From Oceanobacter sp. 1_MG-2023 (GTDB lineage: Bacteria > Pseudomonadota > Gammaproteobacteria > Pseudomonadales > Oceanobacteraceae), in NCBI RefSeq assembly GCF_030689025.1, contig NZ_JAUYWA010000022.1, positions 1 to 64,000 of the forward strand: DNA of 64,000 bases, read 5' to 3'. The notes below the pieces were generated by a model. That model had not been told where the DNA came from. It saw only the letters and a program-made list of their open reading frames with translations, and did not search any database. The translations under genes were made by a program, and so were the position numbers. The first letter of the stretch is position 1. Every line of letters begins with the position of its first letter. Below, piece by piece: positions 9,853 to 20,294 of this stretch.

Positions 9853-10935
9853 ATGTTGTTGTGGCTGGGGGAATGGCTGACGCAGTGGCACTCGGGTTTT
9901 GGTGTCGTGGGTTATTTATCGTTAAGAAGTATCTTCTCCGTCATTACGGCACTGGTGGTGTCGATGGTGCTGGGGCCGGTTGTGATTCGCAAACTGCACC
10001 AATATCAGATTGGTCAGGCGATTCGTGAAGTCGGGCCAAAATCGCATTTGAGCAAGGCTGGCACACCAACGATGGGAGGCGTGCTGATTCTGCTATCGAT
10101 CGCGGTCAGCACCCTGTTGTGGGGGAATCTGGAAAACCGGTTTGTCTGGGTAGTGCTGGTGTTGACGCTGATGTTTGGTGCCATTGGCTGGGTTGATGAC
10201 TACCGCAAGGTGGTGGAGAAAAATTCACGAGGCTTGCCGGGGCGCTGGAAATATTTCTGGCAATCGGTGTTTGGTGTGATGGCTGCGGCGTATCTGTACT
10301 ACAGCGCCCAGAGCCCGCAGGAAACCTTGTTTGTGATGCCGTTTTTCAAGGACATCATGCCGCAACTGGGACTGATGTTTGTGCTGCTGAGTTACTTCGT
10401 CATTGTTGGCTCCAGTAATGCCGTCAATCTGACCGATGGTCTGGATGGTCTGGCGATTATGCCAACGGTGATGGTCAGCGCGGCATTGGGCGTATGTGCT
10501 TACTTGGCGGGTCATGTGAACTACGCTAATTATCTGCATATCCCCTACATTGCCGGCGCTGGGGAACTGGTGGTTTTCTGTGGTGCCATGGTAGGGGCAG
10601 GGATTGGGTTCCTCTGGTTTAACACCTATCCAGCCCAGGTATTTATGGGAGACGTGGGCTCGCTGGCGCTGGGAGCTGCGTTGGGTATTGTGGCGGTGAT
10701 CATTCGCATGGAAGTGGTGCTGTTTATCATGGGCGGTATTTTTGTTGCCGAAACCCTGTCGGTCATCCTGCAAGTGGGATCATTCAAAATGACGGGGAAA
10801 CGCATCTTCCGTATGGCGCCCCTGCATCATCACTTTGAGTTAAAGGGGTGGCCAGAACCGCGGGTGATTGTCCGCTTCTGGATTGTCACTATTATTTTGG
10901 TGCTAGCCGGACTGGCTACCTTGAAAATTCGATAA
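9853..10935 (+). CDS. mraY: Phospho-N-acetylmuramoyl-pentapeptide-transferase MraY
   Basis: A 360-aa polytopic inner membrane enzyme, the exact usual length. It transfers phospho-MurNAc-pentapeptide to undecaprenyl phosphate, giving lipid I. Conserved motifs seen include the PTMGG loop, the GWVDDYRK (Asp-Asp metal site), [21 protein letters not shown] and the C-terminal APLHHHFE. About ten membrane segments are expected. It starts 6 bases after murF. Confidence 0.98.
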   Translation: MLLWLGEWLTQWHSGFGVVGYLSLRSIFSVITALVVSMVLGPVVIRKLHQYQIGQAIREVGPKSHLSKAGTPTMGGVLILLSIAVSTLLWGNLENRFVWVVLVLTLMFGAIGWVDDYRKVVEKNSRGLPGRWKYFWQSVFGVMAAAYLYYSAQSPQETLFVMPFFKDIMPQLGLMFVLLSYFVIVGSSNAVNLTDGLDGLAIMPTVMVSAALGVCAYLAGHVNYANYLHIPYIAGAGELVVFCGAMVGAGIGFLWFNTYPAQVFMGDVGSLALGAALGIVAVIIRMEVVLFIMGGIFVAETLSVILQVGSFKMTGKRIFRMAPLHHHFELKGWPEPRVIVRFWIVTIILVLAGLATLKIR

Positions 10936-10947
10936 CAGGTTGTATCT

Positions 10948-12309
10948 ATGACGCTGGCAGAAGCAGATATCAAACGCTTGATCGTCGGACTGGGAATCTC
11001 AGGCCAGGCGACGGCGCGCTATTGCCAGCGAATGGGCTGGTCGTTTGATCTGTGTGACAGCCGTACCGATTGCCCGGCAGCGAGCAGTCTGAGCACTCTT
11101 TTCCCAGCCGCGAATCTGTATCTGGGGGCGCTGGATGGTCAGCGCCTGTCTGCTTATCAGCAGATTATCGTCAGCCCGGGGGTGGCTTTGTCTGACCCTG
11201 CATTACAGCAGGCCTTGGCTGCGGGAGTGGACGTGATTGGGGATGTTGAGCTGTTTGCTCGCCAGAACCGGGTGCCGGTGATTGCGATCACTGGTTCCAA
11301 CGGCAAGAGTACGGTCACTACCCTGGTCCGGGATATCTTGCGGGATGCCGGGGTTGCCGCGGAAATGGGCGGCAACATCGGGGTGCCGGTACTGGATTTA
11401 TTGGCTGGGCCGCAACCGGATGTGTATGTGCTGGAACTATCGAGTTTCCAGCTGGAAACGACAGCGAGCCTGAAGGCACGAGTGGCGACCATTCTGAACC
11501 TGAGCGAAGACCATATGGATCGTTATCAGGGGATGTCGGCTTACCAACTGGCCAAGCAACGTATTTTTACTGGTTGTGAGTTGGCCGTTGTGAATCGTGA
11601 TGATGCGGCCAGTAATCCGTGTGGCGAGATTATTGAAGCCGCCGGTTTCACCATCAAGGCCCCGACAGAGGATGATTTTGGCCTGCAAGCGGGCGACTGT
11701 GATGGTGTTGCTGGCGATTGGATTGTGCGTGCCGGTATGCAGCTGGTACACAGCTCGAAATTGAAAATACATGGCCGTCACAATCTGGCGAATGTGATGG
11801 CAGCGTTGGCGTTGGTCGAAACCGTTGGTGTCAGTCCGGCCCAGGCCCGTATGACGCTGAGCCGTTTTACCGGCTTGGCGCATCGCTGTGAGTGGGTTGG
11901 CGAGCATAACGGGGTGGTGTTTATCAATGACTCCAAGGGCACCAATGTTGGCTCTACACTGGCCGCGATCCAGGGCCTGACCGGTCAGGCTGGTGCGTTG
12001 TGGTTGCTGGCAGGGGGGGATGGCAAGCAACAGGACTTTCAGCCTCTGGCTCCGGCGTGTGCCACGGGGGTCGCCGGTGTGTGTTGTTTTGGTCAGGATG
12101 GTGAAGCATTGGCGGCGACGCTGTCCGACAGTTGTCCGACGTATAGCTGTCAATATCTGGCTGAGGCGTTTGCGCTGGCTGTTGCAAAGGCGCAGCCGGG
12201 CGACCGGGTACTGTTGTCGCCCGCCTGTGCCAGCCTGGATCAGTTTGCCAATTACGTGGAACGGGGCCGGCATTTTGGCGCCTTGGTCGGGAGTCTGATG
12301 GATGATTGA
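10948..12309 (+). CDS. murD: UDP-N-acetylmuramoyl-L-alanine:D-glutamate ligase MurD
   Basis: A 453-aa Mur ligase adding D-Glu to UDP-MurNAc-L-Ala. The N-terminal Rossmann-like part begins with GLGISGQATARY, the ATP loop GSNGKST is at 116-122, followed by GNIGVP and ELSSFQLE, and the substrate-site NDSKGTN is present. The C-terminal domain ends with the SPACASLDQF motif. All domains are complete. The stop overlaps the ftsW start by 8 bases. Confidence 0.97.
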   Translation: MTLAEADIKRLIVGLGISGQATARYCQRMGWSFDLCDSRTDCPAASSLSTLFPAANLYLGALDGQRLSAYQQIIVSPGVALSDPALQQALAAGVDVIGDVELFARQNRVPVIAITGSNGKSTVTTLVRDILRDAGVAAEMGGNIGVPVLDLLAGPQPDVYVLELSSFQLETTASLKARVATILNLSEDHMDRYQGMSAYQLAKQRIFTGCELAVVNRDDAASNPCGEIIEAAGFTIKAPTEDDFGLQAGDCDGVAGDWIVRAGMQLVHSSKLKIHGRHNLANVMAALALVETVGVSPAQARMTLSRFTGLAHRCEWVGEHNGVVFINDSKGTNVGSTLAAIQGLTGQAGALWLLAGGDGKQQDFQPLAPACATGVAGVCCFGQDGEALAATLSDSCPTYSCQYLAEAFALAVAKAQPGDRVLLSPACASLDQFANYVERGRHFGALVGSLMDD

Positions 12310-13459
12310 CAGTCTGCGCTGGCAAGCCCGTGATCAACATTTTGTTCCCTGGTTGCTGCTGATGGTGCTGGGCTGGGTCATGGTGGCTTCGGCGTCTACC
12401 GGTATTGGCGAAAAACTGACCGGTAATGCGGCGTATTTTGCGATTCGTCATGGTGTGTATCTGATTCTGGGTGTGGTTGCCTTGTACGGCGCCAGCCAGA
12501 TCAGTCTGGCACGCTGGCGCCAGTTTGAGTTGCCAATGCTGGCGGTGGGCTTTGCGGGCTTGTGTCTGGTGTTGGTGCCGGGGGTTGGTCATGAAGTTAA
12601 CGGCAGTCGTCGTTGGCTGAATTTTGTCCTGTTCAAGTTGCAGGCGTCCGAGCTGGCCAAGCTGGCGGCCGTTTTTTATGTGGCTGGCTATCTGGTGCGG
12701 CGCTTGCCAGAAGTGCGTGAGCGTTTCTGGGGGTTTATCAAACCCTTGATTGTGCTGGTTATCATGGTGCTGTTGTTACTGATGGAACCGGATTTTGGTG
12801 CAGCGGTCGTGTTGCTGGGAGCAACCATGATCCAGCTGTTTCTCGGTGGTGTGAAAGCCGGGCAATATTTTTTATTGATGATTGGCACCGGTGCTCTGTC
12901 GGTTGTGGCATTAACGTCGGAAGAGTGGCGGGTTGCGCGCTTGATGGCGTATCTGGATCCCTGGGCACCTGAGCATGTATATGGCACCGGGTATCAGCTG
13001 ACGCAGTCATTGATCGCTTTTGGTCGTGGTGAATGGTTTGGGGTCGGGTTGGGAGAAAGTGTGCAGAAACTGTTTTATTTGCCGGAAGCACACACCGACT
13101 TTGTGTTTGCCATCTGGGCTGAAGAGACAGGCTTGTTTGGTGGCCTGATGGCTATTGGCTTGCTGACTTTTCTGGTTGTACGGATTTGGCAAACCGTCTG
13201 GATTGCCCAACAGCGTGGACTGTTGTACGGCGCGTATATTGCCGCCGGTATTGGCTCGATGCTGGCACTACAGATTGTTATTAACCTGGGTGTGAATATC
13301 GGCTTGTTACCGACCAAGGGTCTGACCTTGCCATTTTTCAGTTATGGCGGCAGTAGCCTGATTCTGGCCTGTGCCATGGTTGGTATTGTTATGCGAATCA
13401 AGCACGAGGCCATGCTGATGCCTGAGCCGGAACCAAGAGATAACGGAGGTAGGGCATGA
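12302..13459 (+). CDS. ftsW: Peptidoglycan glycosyltransferase FtsW
   Basis: A 385-aa SEDS-family polytopic inner membrane protein that polymerises lipid II at the septum with FtsI. Hydrophobic segments recur along the whole chain (about ten). Family marks include VNGSRRWL near 100, MEPDFGAAVV near 160, AIWAEETGLFGG (essential acidic loop) and GLTLPFFSYGGSS near 340. It lies between murD and murG and overlaps both, as in other gammaproteobacteria. Confidence 0.97.
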   Translation: MIDSLRWQARDQHFVPWLLLMVLGWVMVASASTGIGEKLTGNAAYFAIRHGVYLILGVVALYGASQISLARWRQFELPMLAVGFAGLCLVLVPGVGHEVNGSRRWLNFVLFKLQASELAKLAAVFYVAGYLVRRLPEVRERFWGFIKPLIVLVIMVLLLLMEPDFGAAVVLLGATMIQLFLGGVKAGQYFLLMIGTGALSVVALTSEEWRVARLMAYLDPWAPEHVYGTGYQLTQSLIAFGRGEWFGVGLGESVQKLFYLPEAHTDFVFAIWAEETGLFGGLMAIGLLTFLVVRIWQTVWIAQQRGLLYGAYIAAGIGSMLALQIVINLGVNIGLLPTKGLTLPFFSYGGSSLILACAMVGIVMRIKHEAMLMPEPEPRDNGGRA

Positions 13460-14538
13460 AGCCTTCAGGATCCAGTCGTAGCAAAGTGGCCCTGATTATG
13501 GCTGCTGGTACCGGGGGACATGTGTTCCCGGCATTGGCGGTTGCCCGTGCTCTGGTAGCACAAGGCTATGTGATTCACTGGCTTGGAACACCTTATGGCA
13601 TGGAACAAAATCTGGTTCCTGCTGCAGGGTACCCGCTGCATGCAGTGAATATTCGAGGTTTGCGTGGCAAAGGCATCAAGGGTCTGATGATGGCCCCCTG
13701 GCGTATTGCCCTGGCAACCTGGCAGTCACGGGCGGTTATTCGTGCCATCAAGGCCGATATCGTGGTGGGGTTTGGTGGTTATATTGCCGGCCCCGGAGGG
13801 GTGGCAGCACGGCTTGCCGGAGTGCCTCTGGTGATCCATGAACAGAATGCAATTGCTGGAATGACCAACCGCTGGCTTAACCGTATCGCGCACTTGAGTT
13901 TGCAGGCCTTTCCCGGTGCTCTGGCCGGCGCGATGACAGTGGGCAATCCGGTACGTCGTGAACTGGTCGAGTTACCAGCCCGTGCCGTGCCCTTGTCTGG
14001 CCCTTTGAATATTCTGGTGGTGGGCGGCAGTCTTGGTGCGTCGGCCCTGAACGATGCCGTCCTGGCTTGTTGGCAAGCGATGCCAGCGGCTGGGCGGCCG
14101 AACTTGCGCCACCAGGTTGGCAAGCGGGATGCTGAGCGTATGCTGGCGGCGTATGCTGCCAGTGATGTGGTCGCAGACGTCTCTGCATTTATTGACGATA
14201 TGGAGGCGGCTTATGGCTGGGCCGATCTGATGATTTGTCGTTCTGGTGCCTTGACGGTATCGGAAGTTGCGGCGGTCGGTAAAGCGGCGATTTTTGTGCC
14301 GTTCCCTTATGCGGTCGATGATCATCAAACCATCAATGCCGGTTATTTGGCAAACAATCAGGCCGCACTGATCTGTCAACAGAAGGATCTGACGCCAGAG
14401 TGGCTACAACAAACAATAGGCTTGCTGGATAAGGATCGTGCCCGTTTACAAGGCATGGCCGATCAAAGTCATGCACAGGCCCGGCCGGATGCAACCGCAC
14501 TGGCTGTTGAACAGATTATGAGGAAAACCCGTGATTAA
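13456..14538 (+). CDS. murG: UDP-GlcNAc:lipid I N-acetylglucosaminyltransferase MurG
   Basis: A 360-aa GT28 glycosyltransferase peripheral to the inner membrane, converting lipid I to lipid II. The N-terminal domain has the glycine-rich [11 protein letters not shown] loop and [10 protein letters not shown]; the C-terminal domain has [12 protein letters not shown] and the UDP-sugar site [12 protein letters not shown], with [10 protein letters not shown] after it. The start overlaps ftsW and the end overlaps murC by 8 bases. Confidence 0.97.
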   Translation: MKPSGSSRSKVALIMAAGTGGHVFPALAVARALVAQGYVIHWLGTPYGMEQNLVPAAGYPLHAVNIRGLRGKGIKGLMMAPWRIALATWQSRAVIRAIKADIVVGFGGYIAGPGGVAARLAGVPLVIHEQNAIAGMTNRWLNRIAHLSLQAFPGALAGAMTVGNPVRRELVELPARAVPLSGPLNILVVGGSLGASALNDAVLACWQAMPAAGRPNLRHQVGKRDAERMLAAYAASDVVADVSAFIDDMEAAYGWADLMICRSGALTVSEVAAVGKAAIFVPFPYAVDDHQTINAGYLANNQAALICQQKDLTPEWLQQTIGLLDKDRARLQGMADQSHAQARPDATALAVEQIMRKTRD

Positions 14539-16027
14539 TGCGTCTGCAGAAGCGACGCTGGCGAATGGTCCGCTGGCACATATGATTCCCGAAATGCGGC
14601 GTATTCGTTGCATTCACTTTGTGGGTATTGGTGGCACCGGGATGTGTGGTATTGCAGAAGTGCTGTTGAACCAGGGCTATACCATCACTGGTTCCGATAT
14701 CCGGGCTTCCGCGGTGACCCGTCGCCTGCAAAATCTGGGGGTGACATTGTTTATTGGCCACGCCGCAGACAATGTGGCGCGCGCCGATGTGGTGGTGGTA
14801 TCGTCGGCGATTGATGTCAGCAACCCGGAAGTATCGACGGCCCTGGAACAACGCAAGCCGGTCGTGCGACGGGCAGAAATGCTGGCGGAACTGATGCGTT
14901 TTCGTCATGGGGTGGCGGTTGCCGGCACTCACGGTAAAACCACCACGACCAGCTTGTTGACCAGTATTTTTGCGGAGGCCGGGCTGGACCCGACCTTTGT
15001 TATTGGTGGCAAGTTGAACAGTGCCGGTGCCAATGCCCGCTTGGGGGCCAGTCGTTACCTGATTGCCGAGGCAGATGAAAGTGATGCCAGCTTCCTGCAT
15101 CTGCAGCCGATGGTGTCGATCGTTACCAATATTGATGCGGACCATATGTCGACTTATGGCGGCGACTTTGAGCGATTAAAGCAGACCTTCGTTGATTTCC
15201 TGCAAAACCTGCCATTTTATGGGTTGGCAGTGATCTGTATTGACGACGAGACAGTACGCTCCATTCTGCCTGCCATTTCCCGTCAGACCGTGACCTACGG
15301 TTTTTCCGGAGATGCCGACTATCGGGCGATCAATGTGGTTCAGCAGGGGCTGTTTACCGAGTTCACTCTGGTGCGGCCAGGGGATCGTCAGCCACTGAAT
15401 ATTCGTATGCGGATGCCGGGTCGGCATAACGTTCTTAATGCGCTGGCAACGGTTGCGGTTGCCGATGAAGAAGGTGTGCCTGATGAAGCAATCCGTTCGG
15501 CACTGGAGAAATTTGCCGGTGTCGGGCGGCGTTTCCAGGTCTGTGGAGAATATCCACTGGCAGGTGGCAATGTGATGATGGTGGATGACTATGGTCATCA
15601 CCCCCGTGAGCTGGAAGTGACGATTGAAGCCATTCGCAAGGGTTTTCCCGACCGCCGTCTGGTGATGCTGTTTCAACCGCATCGATTTAGCCGTACGCGT
15701 GACCTGTATGAAGATTTTGTCAAAGTATTATCGACCGTGGATATCCTGTTGTTGATGGATGTTTATCCCGCTGGAGAAAAAGCAATTGCCGGTGCGGATG
15801 GCCGCTCACTCTGTGGCAGTTTGCGTCAGCGCGGAGAGGTGGATCCGGTATTTATCGAACGTGGCGAATCCCTCGAAGGGCTGTTGACGGGGGTGCTCAG
15901 AGCCGGTGACTTGTTACTGACCCAGGGGGCTGGCGACATTGGTTCCTTGTCTGCCCGGCTGGCCGAGCAATTACCTGGCTGGTTGGAGTCCATTGATCGT
16001 GCCAAAGCAAAGGGAGCGAATGAATGA
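14531..16027 (+). CDS. murC: UDP-N-acetylmuramate:L-alanine ligase MurC
   Basis: A 498-aa Mur ligase adding L-Ala to UDP-MurNAc, the first peptide step. Marks: [12 protein letters not shown] in the N-terminal nucleotide fold, ATP loop GTHGKTT at 132-138, EADESDASF, and DDYGHHP in the C-terminal part. The start is a GTG inside the murG end; it gives the roughly 20-residue lead before the PEMRR motif that is normal for gammaproteobacterial MurC. It overlaps ddl by 4 bases. Confidence 0.96.
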   Translation: MINASAEATLANGPLAHMIPEMRRIRCIHFVGIGGTGMCGIAEVLLNQGYTITGSDIRASAVTRRLQNLGVTLFIGHAADNVARADVVVVSSAIDVSNPEVSTALEQRKPVVRRAEMLAELMRFRHGVAVAGTHGKTTTTSLLTSIFAEAGLDPTFVIGGKLNSAGANARLGASRYLIAEADESDASFLHLQPMVSIVTNIDADHMSTYGGDFERLKQTFVDFLQNLPFYGLAVICIDDETVRSILPAISRQTVTYGFSGDADYRAINVVQQGLFTEFTLVRPGDRQPLNIRMRMPGRHNVLNALATVAVADEEGVPDEAIRSALEKFAGVGRRFQVCGEYPLAGGNVMMVDDYGHHPRELEVTIEAIRKGFPDRRLVMLFQPHRFSRTRDLYEDFVKVLSTVDILLLMDVYPAGEKAIAGADGRSLCGSLRQRGEVDPVFIERGESLEGLLTGVLRAGDLLLTQGAGDIGSLSARLAEQLPGWLESIDRAKAKGANE

Positions 16028-16944
16028 CAGATCGTAGCGGATTTGGTCGTGTAGCCGTTTTGATGGGCGGTGTTTCTGCTGAACGTGCCGTATCGCTACG
16101 CAGCGGTGAGGCTGTGTTGAGCGCCCTGGTCGCTGCCGGGGTGGATGCTGTTGGCGTGGATGTACAAGAAGACATTGCGGCTTGCCTGGCGCGTGAGCAT
16201 TTTGATATGGCATTTATCGCATTGCATGGGCGGGGCGGCGAAGATGGTACCATTCAGGGGTTACTGGAGTGGCTCCGGATTCCCTATACCGGTAGTGGTG
16301 TTATGGCATCGGCACTGGGAATGGATAAGTGGCGCACCAAGCTGATCTGGCAGGCTGCTGGCTTGCCAACACCCGCGGCGGTGCTACTGGGGCAGCAATC
16401 TGACTGGCAACACGTCATTCAGGAATTGGGGCATGACGTCATCGTCAAGCCTGCCCATGAGGGTTCCAGCATTGGCATGCGTAAAGTACATGATGCGCAA
16501 GCCCTGCAAGACAGTTATCAATTTGCCAGTCAATACGATGCGCTGGTGCTGGCAGAACGCTGGATTACCGGGAACGAGTACACCATTGCTCTGGTGGGGG
16601 GACAGGCACTGCCTGTGATTCAGTTGAAAACGTCACATGAGTTTTATGATTATGAGGCAAAATACGAATCATTAGACACAGAATATTTATTGCCATCGGA
16701 CCTGAGTGCTGAGAAAGAAGCCGAGTTGCAGCAACTGGCCATGACGGCCTTCGATCTGATTGGTTGTCAGGGCTGGGGGCGAGTGGATGTGATGGCCGAT
16801 GCCGATGGCCAATTCTGGCTACTGGAAGTGAATACCAGTCCGGGTATGACGGACCATAGCCTGGTGCCAATGGCGGCCCGGGCAGTGGGGATGTCATTTA
16901 CGCAATTGGTTATCCGCTTGCTGGAAGAAGTGAAGAAGCACTGA
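16024..16944 (+). CDS. ddl: D-alanine:D-alanine ligase
   Basis: A 306-aa ATP-grasp ligase (DdlB type by position in dcw). Visible motifs: [15 protein letters not shown] at the N-terminus, [14 protein letters not shown] near 65, [11 protein letters not shown] in the ATP-binding fold, and the metal-site [15 protein letters not shown] near the C-terminus. It makes the D-Ala-D-Ala used by MurF. It is coupled to murC by an ATGA overlap and followed after one base by ftsQ. Confidence 0.97.
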   Translation: MTDRSGFGRVAVLMGGVSAERAVSLRSGEAVLSALVAAGVDAVGVDVQEDIAACLAREHFDMAFIALHGRGGEDGTIQGLLEWLRIPYTGSGVMASALGMDKWRTKLIWQAAGLPTPAAVLLGQQSDWQHVIQELGHDVIVKPAHEGSSIGMRKVHDAQALQDSYQFASQYDALVLAERWITGNEYTIALVGGQALPVIQLKTSHEFYDYEAKYESLDTEYLLPSDLSAEKEAELQQLAMTAFDLIGCQGWGRVDVMADADGQFWLLEVNTSPGMTDHSLVPMAARAVGMSFTQLVIRLLEEVKKH

Positions 16945-16945
16945 T

Positions 16946-17707
16946 ATGTCGGACAAGCAACCAGCACGCGGTGCCACTCTGACACCAGTCAGACGTGAGC
17001 CAATTACCCGGCGACTGCATATTCCCGTTCAGGTCTGGATCGGACTGGTTATTGCGCTGCTCTTTGTCGGTGCCGGAGTTGTTGTACGTCAGGCCTATCA
17101 CACCTGGCCGGTTCAAGCGGTGGTGGTGGTTGGCCGGCTGAATGTTTTGAATGCAGAAGATATTGCGCGCCAGTTATTGTGGGTGAGAGACAAGAGTTTC
17201 TTTACTCTGGATGTGAACCAGGTTCAGCAGCAGGTGGCGGCTATTCCACTGGTGAGCCGTGTTGCGGTCAGAAAGCACTGGCCGGACAGTGTGGAATTAC
17301 TGTTGTATGAGGAGTTGCCGGTGGCGCTATGGAATGATGAACAGCTACTGACTGCCACGGGTCGTCTGTCGGCAATACCGCCTGGATTCGCCACAACCGG
17401 GCTGATGCGACTATACGGGGCTGATCCGGTGAAGAATGAATCAGTGAAATATTTTCGACGTCTGCAGCAGGCTTTGACTGGTCAGGGTTTGACCGTGAAC
17501 AGCATGAGTGTTAATGCGGTGCAGGCAGTCGATGCAACATTGTCAAATGGCTGGATTGTTCGTTTTGGACGCCAGTATTTTGAAGAACGATTACAGCGTC
17601 TGATTGCTCTATTGGGAGCGCTGGATGCTAAAGAGGTACGCCAGGTGGATTTGAGATATGGCAAGGGTGCGGCTATTCGCTGGCAAACAACAGGGGTAAC
17701 CGGGTAA
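16946..17707 (+). CDS. ftsQ: Cell division protein FtsQ
   Basis: A 253-aa bitopic divisome protein with a basic cytoplasmic tail, one membrane segment at about 31-50, then a POTRA domain (about 58-128, including VVVGRLNVLNAEDI and VAVRKHWPDSVEL) and the FtsQ beta domain. It links early and late divisome proteins through FtsB and FtsL. Typical order ddl-ftsQ-ftsA supports the call. It shares one base with ftsA. Confidence 0.94.
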   Translation: MSDKQPARGATLTPVRREPITRRLHIPVQVWIGLVIALLFVGAGVVVRQAYHTWPVQAVVVVGRLNVLNAEDIARQLLWVRDKSFFTLDVNQVQQQVAAIPLVSRVAVRKHWPDSVELLLYEELPVALWNDEQLLTATGRLSAIPPGFATTGLMRLYGADPVKNESVKYFRRLQQALTGQGLTVNSMSVNAVQAVDATLSNGWIVRFGRQYFEERLQRLIALLGALDAKEVRQVDLRYGKGAAIRWQTTGVTG

Positions 17708-18942
17708 TGGCAAATGCACAGGCAGGTCAAATGCTGGTGGGACTGGATATAGGAACGTCCAAGATTGTTGCTATTGTCGGGGAAGTGACATCAGATGGCG
17801 GTATTGAAATTGTTGGTCTCGGTAGTCACCCCAGTCGGGGGATGAAAAAAGGCGTAGTGGTTAATATCGAGTCCACTGTGCAGTCAATTCGCCGTGCAGT
17901 TGAAGAAGCCGAACTGATGGCGGGCTGTACCATTCATTCGGTGTATGCCGGTATTGCTGGCAGCCATGTACAGTCACAAAACTCCAATGGCGTAGTCGCC
18001 GTCAGAGGAGCCGAGATCACGGAAGCCGACGTGGAGCGGGTCATCGACGCTGCTCAAGCTGTCGCTATTCCACAGGATCGACGTACGATCCATGTTCTGC
18101 CCCAGGAATATTCAGTCGACCATCAGGAAGGTATTCGTGAACCGGTAGGAATGGCCGGTGTCAGGCTGGAGGCCAAGGTACATCTGGTAACTGCAGCGGT
18201 GAATGCAGCGCAAAATATTGAACGTTGTGTACAACGTTGTGAACTGAGTACTGATGATATTATTCTGGAACAATTGGCATCCAGTTATGCCGTGTTAAGT
18301 GATGATGAGCGGGAATTAGGAGTCTGTATGGTAGATATCGGTGGTGGTACCACTGATATAGCTATTTTTACCGATGGCGCTATACGGCACACCGCTGTTA
18401 TTCCAATTGCAGGGGATCAGGTGACCAATGATATCGCAATGGCATTATTAACACCGACCCAGCATGCCGAAGCGATAAAAATCAAGTACGCCTGCGCCTT
18501 GCGCCAGTTGGCGCACGAAGATGAGATGATCAATGTTCCGAGTGTTGGTGAACGCCCGCCACGTCAGCTGTCACGGCAATCTTTGGCAGAAGTGGTCGAG
18601 CCTCGATATGATGAATTATTTTCTCTGATTCAGGCAGAATTGCGTCGTAGCGGCTATGATGAATTAATCCCTGCTGGTGTTGTACTGACCGGCGGCACAT
18701 CAAAAATGGAAGGTGTGGTTGAATTGGCAGAAGAGATATTTCATATGCCAGTCCGATTGGCCCGGCCTCATGGGGTTTCCGGGTTAACTGACGTAATTAA
18801 TAACCCTATTTATAGTACCGCTGTAGGGTTACTTCTTTACGCTGTGAAACAGGCTAAAAATAAGCCAGTAGCTATAATTGAAGGTAAATCACATTCCGGG
18901 ATCTTTACACAGTTATCGGAATGGATAAAAGGCAACTTTTAG
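17707..18942 (+). CDS. ftsA: Cell division protein FtsA
   Basis: A 411-aa actin-like ATPase that anchors FtsZ to the membrane. The phosphate-1 loop GLDIGTSKIVAIVG (13-26), the phosphate-2 motif VDIGGGTTDIAIF and the adenosine motif GVVLTGGTSKMEG are present. The last 15 residues form the amphipathic membrane-targeting helix (FTQLSEWIKGNF). Codon usage becomes visibly more AT-rich toward the 3' end. A 64-base gap precedes the FtsZ start. Confidence 0.97.
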   Translation: MANAQAGQMLVGLDIGTSKIVAIVGEVTSDGGIEIVGLGSHPSRGMKKGVVVNIESTVQSIRRAVEEAELMAGCTIHSVYAGIAGSHVQSQNSNGVVAVRGAEITEADVERVIDAAQAVAIPQDRRTIHVLPQEYSVDHQEGIREPVGMAGVRLEAKVHLVTAAVNAAQNIERCVQRCELSTDDIILEQLASSYAVLSDDERELGVCMVDIGGGTTDIAIFTDGAIRHTAVIPIAGDQVTNDIAMALLTPTQHAEAIKIKYACALRQLAHEDEMINVPSVGERPPRQLSRQSLAEVVEPRYDELFSLIQAELRRSGYDELIPAGVVLTGGTSKMEGVVELAEEIFHMPVRLARPHGVSGLTDVINNPIYSTAVGLLLYAVKQAKNKPVAIIEGKSHSGIFTQLSEWIKGNF

Positions 18943-19006
18943 TATTTAATGTAATGATGGGTAGTAGAGAGGGGGGGGCATCATGTCATTTGGAAAAGAA
19001 GGCGAT

Positions 19007-20194
19007 ATGTTTGAGTTAGCAGATGATGTGCCGGAAGAGGCGATAATCAAGGTTATCGGCGTGGGTGGCGGTGGCGGTAATGCCGTCCAGCACATGGTAG
19101 AAAGCAACATTGATAGCGTTGATTTTATCTGTGCCAATACCGACGCTCAGGCGTTGCGTAATGTTGGTGCTCGTTCTGTAATTCAACTGGGTGTTGGCCT
19201 GACCAAAGGACTGGGTGCTGGCGCGAATCCTGATGTTGGTCGCCAGGCGGCGATGGAAGATCGTGATCGTATCGCAGAGGCCCTGAAAGGTGCTGACATG
19301 GTCTTTATTACAGCTGGCATGGGGGGAGGCACTGGTACAGGTGGCGCTCCTGTTGTTGCTGAAATTGCCCGTGAACTGGGCATCCTGACTGTTGCTGTTG
19401 TTACTCGGCCGTTTTCGTTTGAAGGTAAAAAACGTATGGCCATGGCAGAAGTTGGCCTGAAACAGTTAAGCGAGCATGTTGACTCACTGATTACTATCCC
19501 TAATGAAAAACTCCTGTCGGTCCTGGGTAAAGGCACCACATTGATGGATGCTTTCCGCACTGCCAATGACGTGCTGTATGGCGCGGTCAAAGGCATTGCC
19601 GATCTGATTACCCAACAAGGCATGATCAACGTTGACTTTGCCGATGTGCGCACAGTGATGTCCGAAATGGGCCAGGCCATGATGGGTAGCGGTTCCGCCA
19701 GTGGCGAAGACCGTGCACGTCAGGCCGCAGAAGCAGCTGTTGGCAGTCCTCTGTTGGAAGACGTCAACCTGAAAGGAGCACGTGGCATCCTGGTGAATGT
19801 GACCGCAGGCTATGATTTGTCATTGGGCGAATTCTCGGAAGTAGGTGACATTATTGGTGAATACGCTGCTGAAGATGCAACGGTTGTTGTCGGTACTGTT
19901 ATTGATCCGGAAATGACCGATGAGCTGCGGGTTACTGTTGTTGCCACTGGCCTGAATTTCCATGCCAGCAGTTCTTCAGCTCCTGCAACGGAACCCCGTC
20001 CAAAAAAAGTAGTCGATAATACACCGGCGCCAAAGCGTGCAGATGGTACTCCAGACTACAACAAGCTTGATCGTCCAGCCGTGACTCGTCAGGCTGGAGC
20101 GGGAGCTCAAGCTGCGACAAAAGCGGAACCACAAACACGGCAAGACATGGAGTATCTGGATATACCTGCTTTCTTGCGTCGTCAGGCAGATTGA
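19007..20194 (+). CDS. ftsZ: Cell division protein FtsZ
   Basis: A 395-aa tubulin-like GTPase forming the Z ring. The nucleotide loop GVGGGGGNAV lies near residue 18 and the tubulin signature GGGTGTG at 106-112. The conserved C-terminal peptide EYLDIPAFLRRQ binds FtsA and ZipA. I chose the ATG at 19007 (MFELADD), which matches FtsZ N-termini of relatives and is preceded by AGAAGG; an in-frame ATG at 18983, behind a run of eight G, would add 8 residues. It closes the dcw cluster. Confidence 0.95.
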   Translation: MFELADDVPEEAIIKVIGVGGGGGNAVQHMVESNIDSVDFICANTDAQALRNVGARSVIQLGVGLTKGLGAGANPDVGRQAAMEDRDRIAEALKGADMVFITAGMGGGTGTGGAPVVAEIARELGILTVAVVTRPFSFEGKKRMAMAEVGLKQLSEHVDSLITIPNEKLLSVLGKGTTLMDAFRTANDVLYGAVKGIADLITQQGMINVDFADVRTVMSEMGQAMMGSGSASGEDRARQAAEAAVGSPLLEDVNLKGARGILVNVTAGYDLSLGEFSEVGDIIGEYAAEDATVVVGTVIDPEMTDELRVTVVATGLNFHASSSSAPATEPRPKKVVDNTPAPKRADGTPDYNKLDRPAVTRQAGAGAQAATKAEPQTRQDMEYLDIPAFLRRQAD

Positions 20195-20231
20195 GTAAAA
20201 AGAGCATGCCGCTAGCGTGTTCTTGCATTCC

Positions 20232-20240
20232 TGCTATAAT
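20232..20240 (+). promoter_or_regulatory. Extended -10 promoter for lpxC
   Basis: TG-C-TATAAT (20232-20240) is an extended -10 element with no good -35, 55 bases upstream of lpxC. The -10 lies in a small palindrome (CTGC...GCAG). It would give a start near 20247 and let lpxC be made independently of the dcw cluster. Motif-based inference. Confidence 0.5.
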
Positions 20241-20294
20241 TGCAGGATCTATCTATTTGTATAAGAAACGACCAGAAATGGCAGGATTGTCAGA

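Noticed and set aside
11437..12273. A 278-aa antisense frame within murD
   Set aside because: Composition is that of reversed murD codons and no motif is present.
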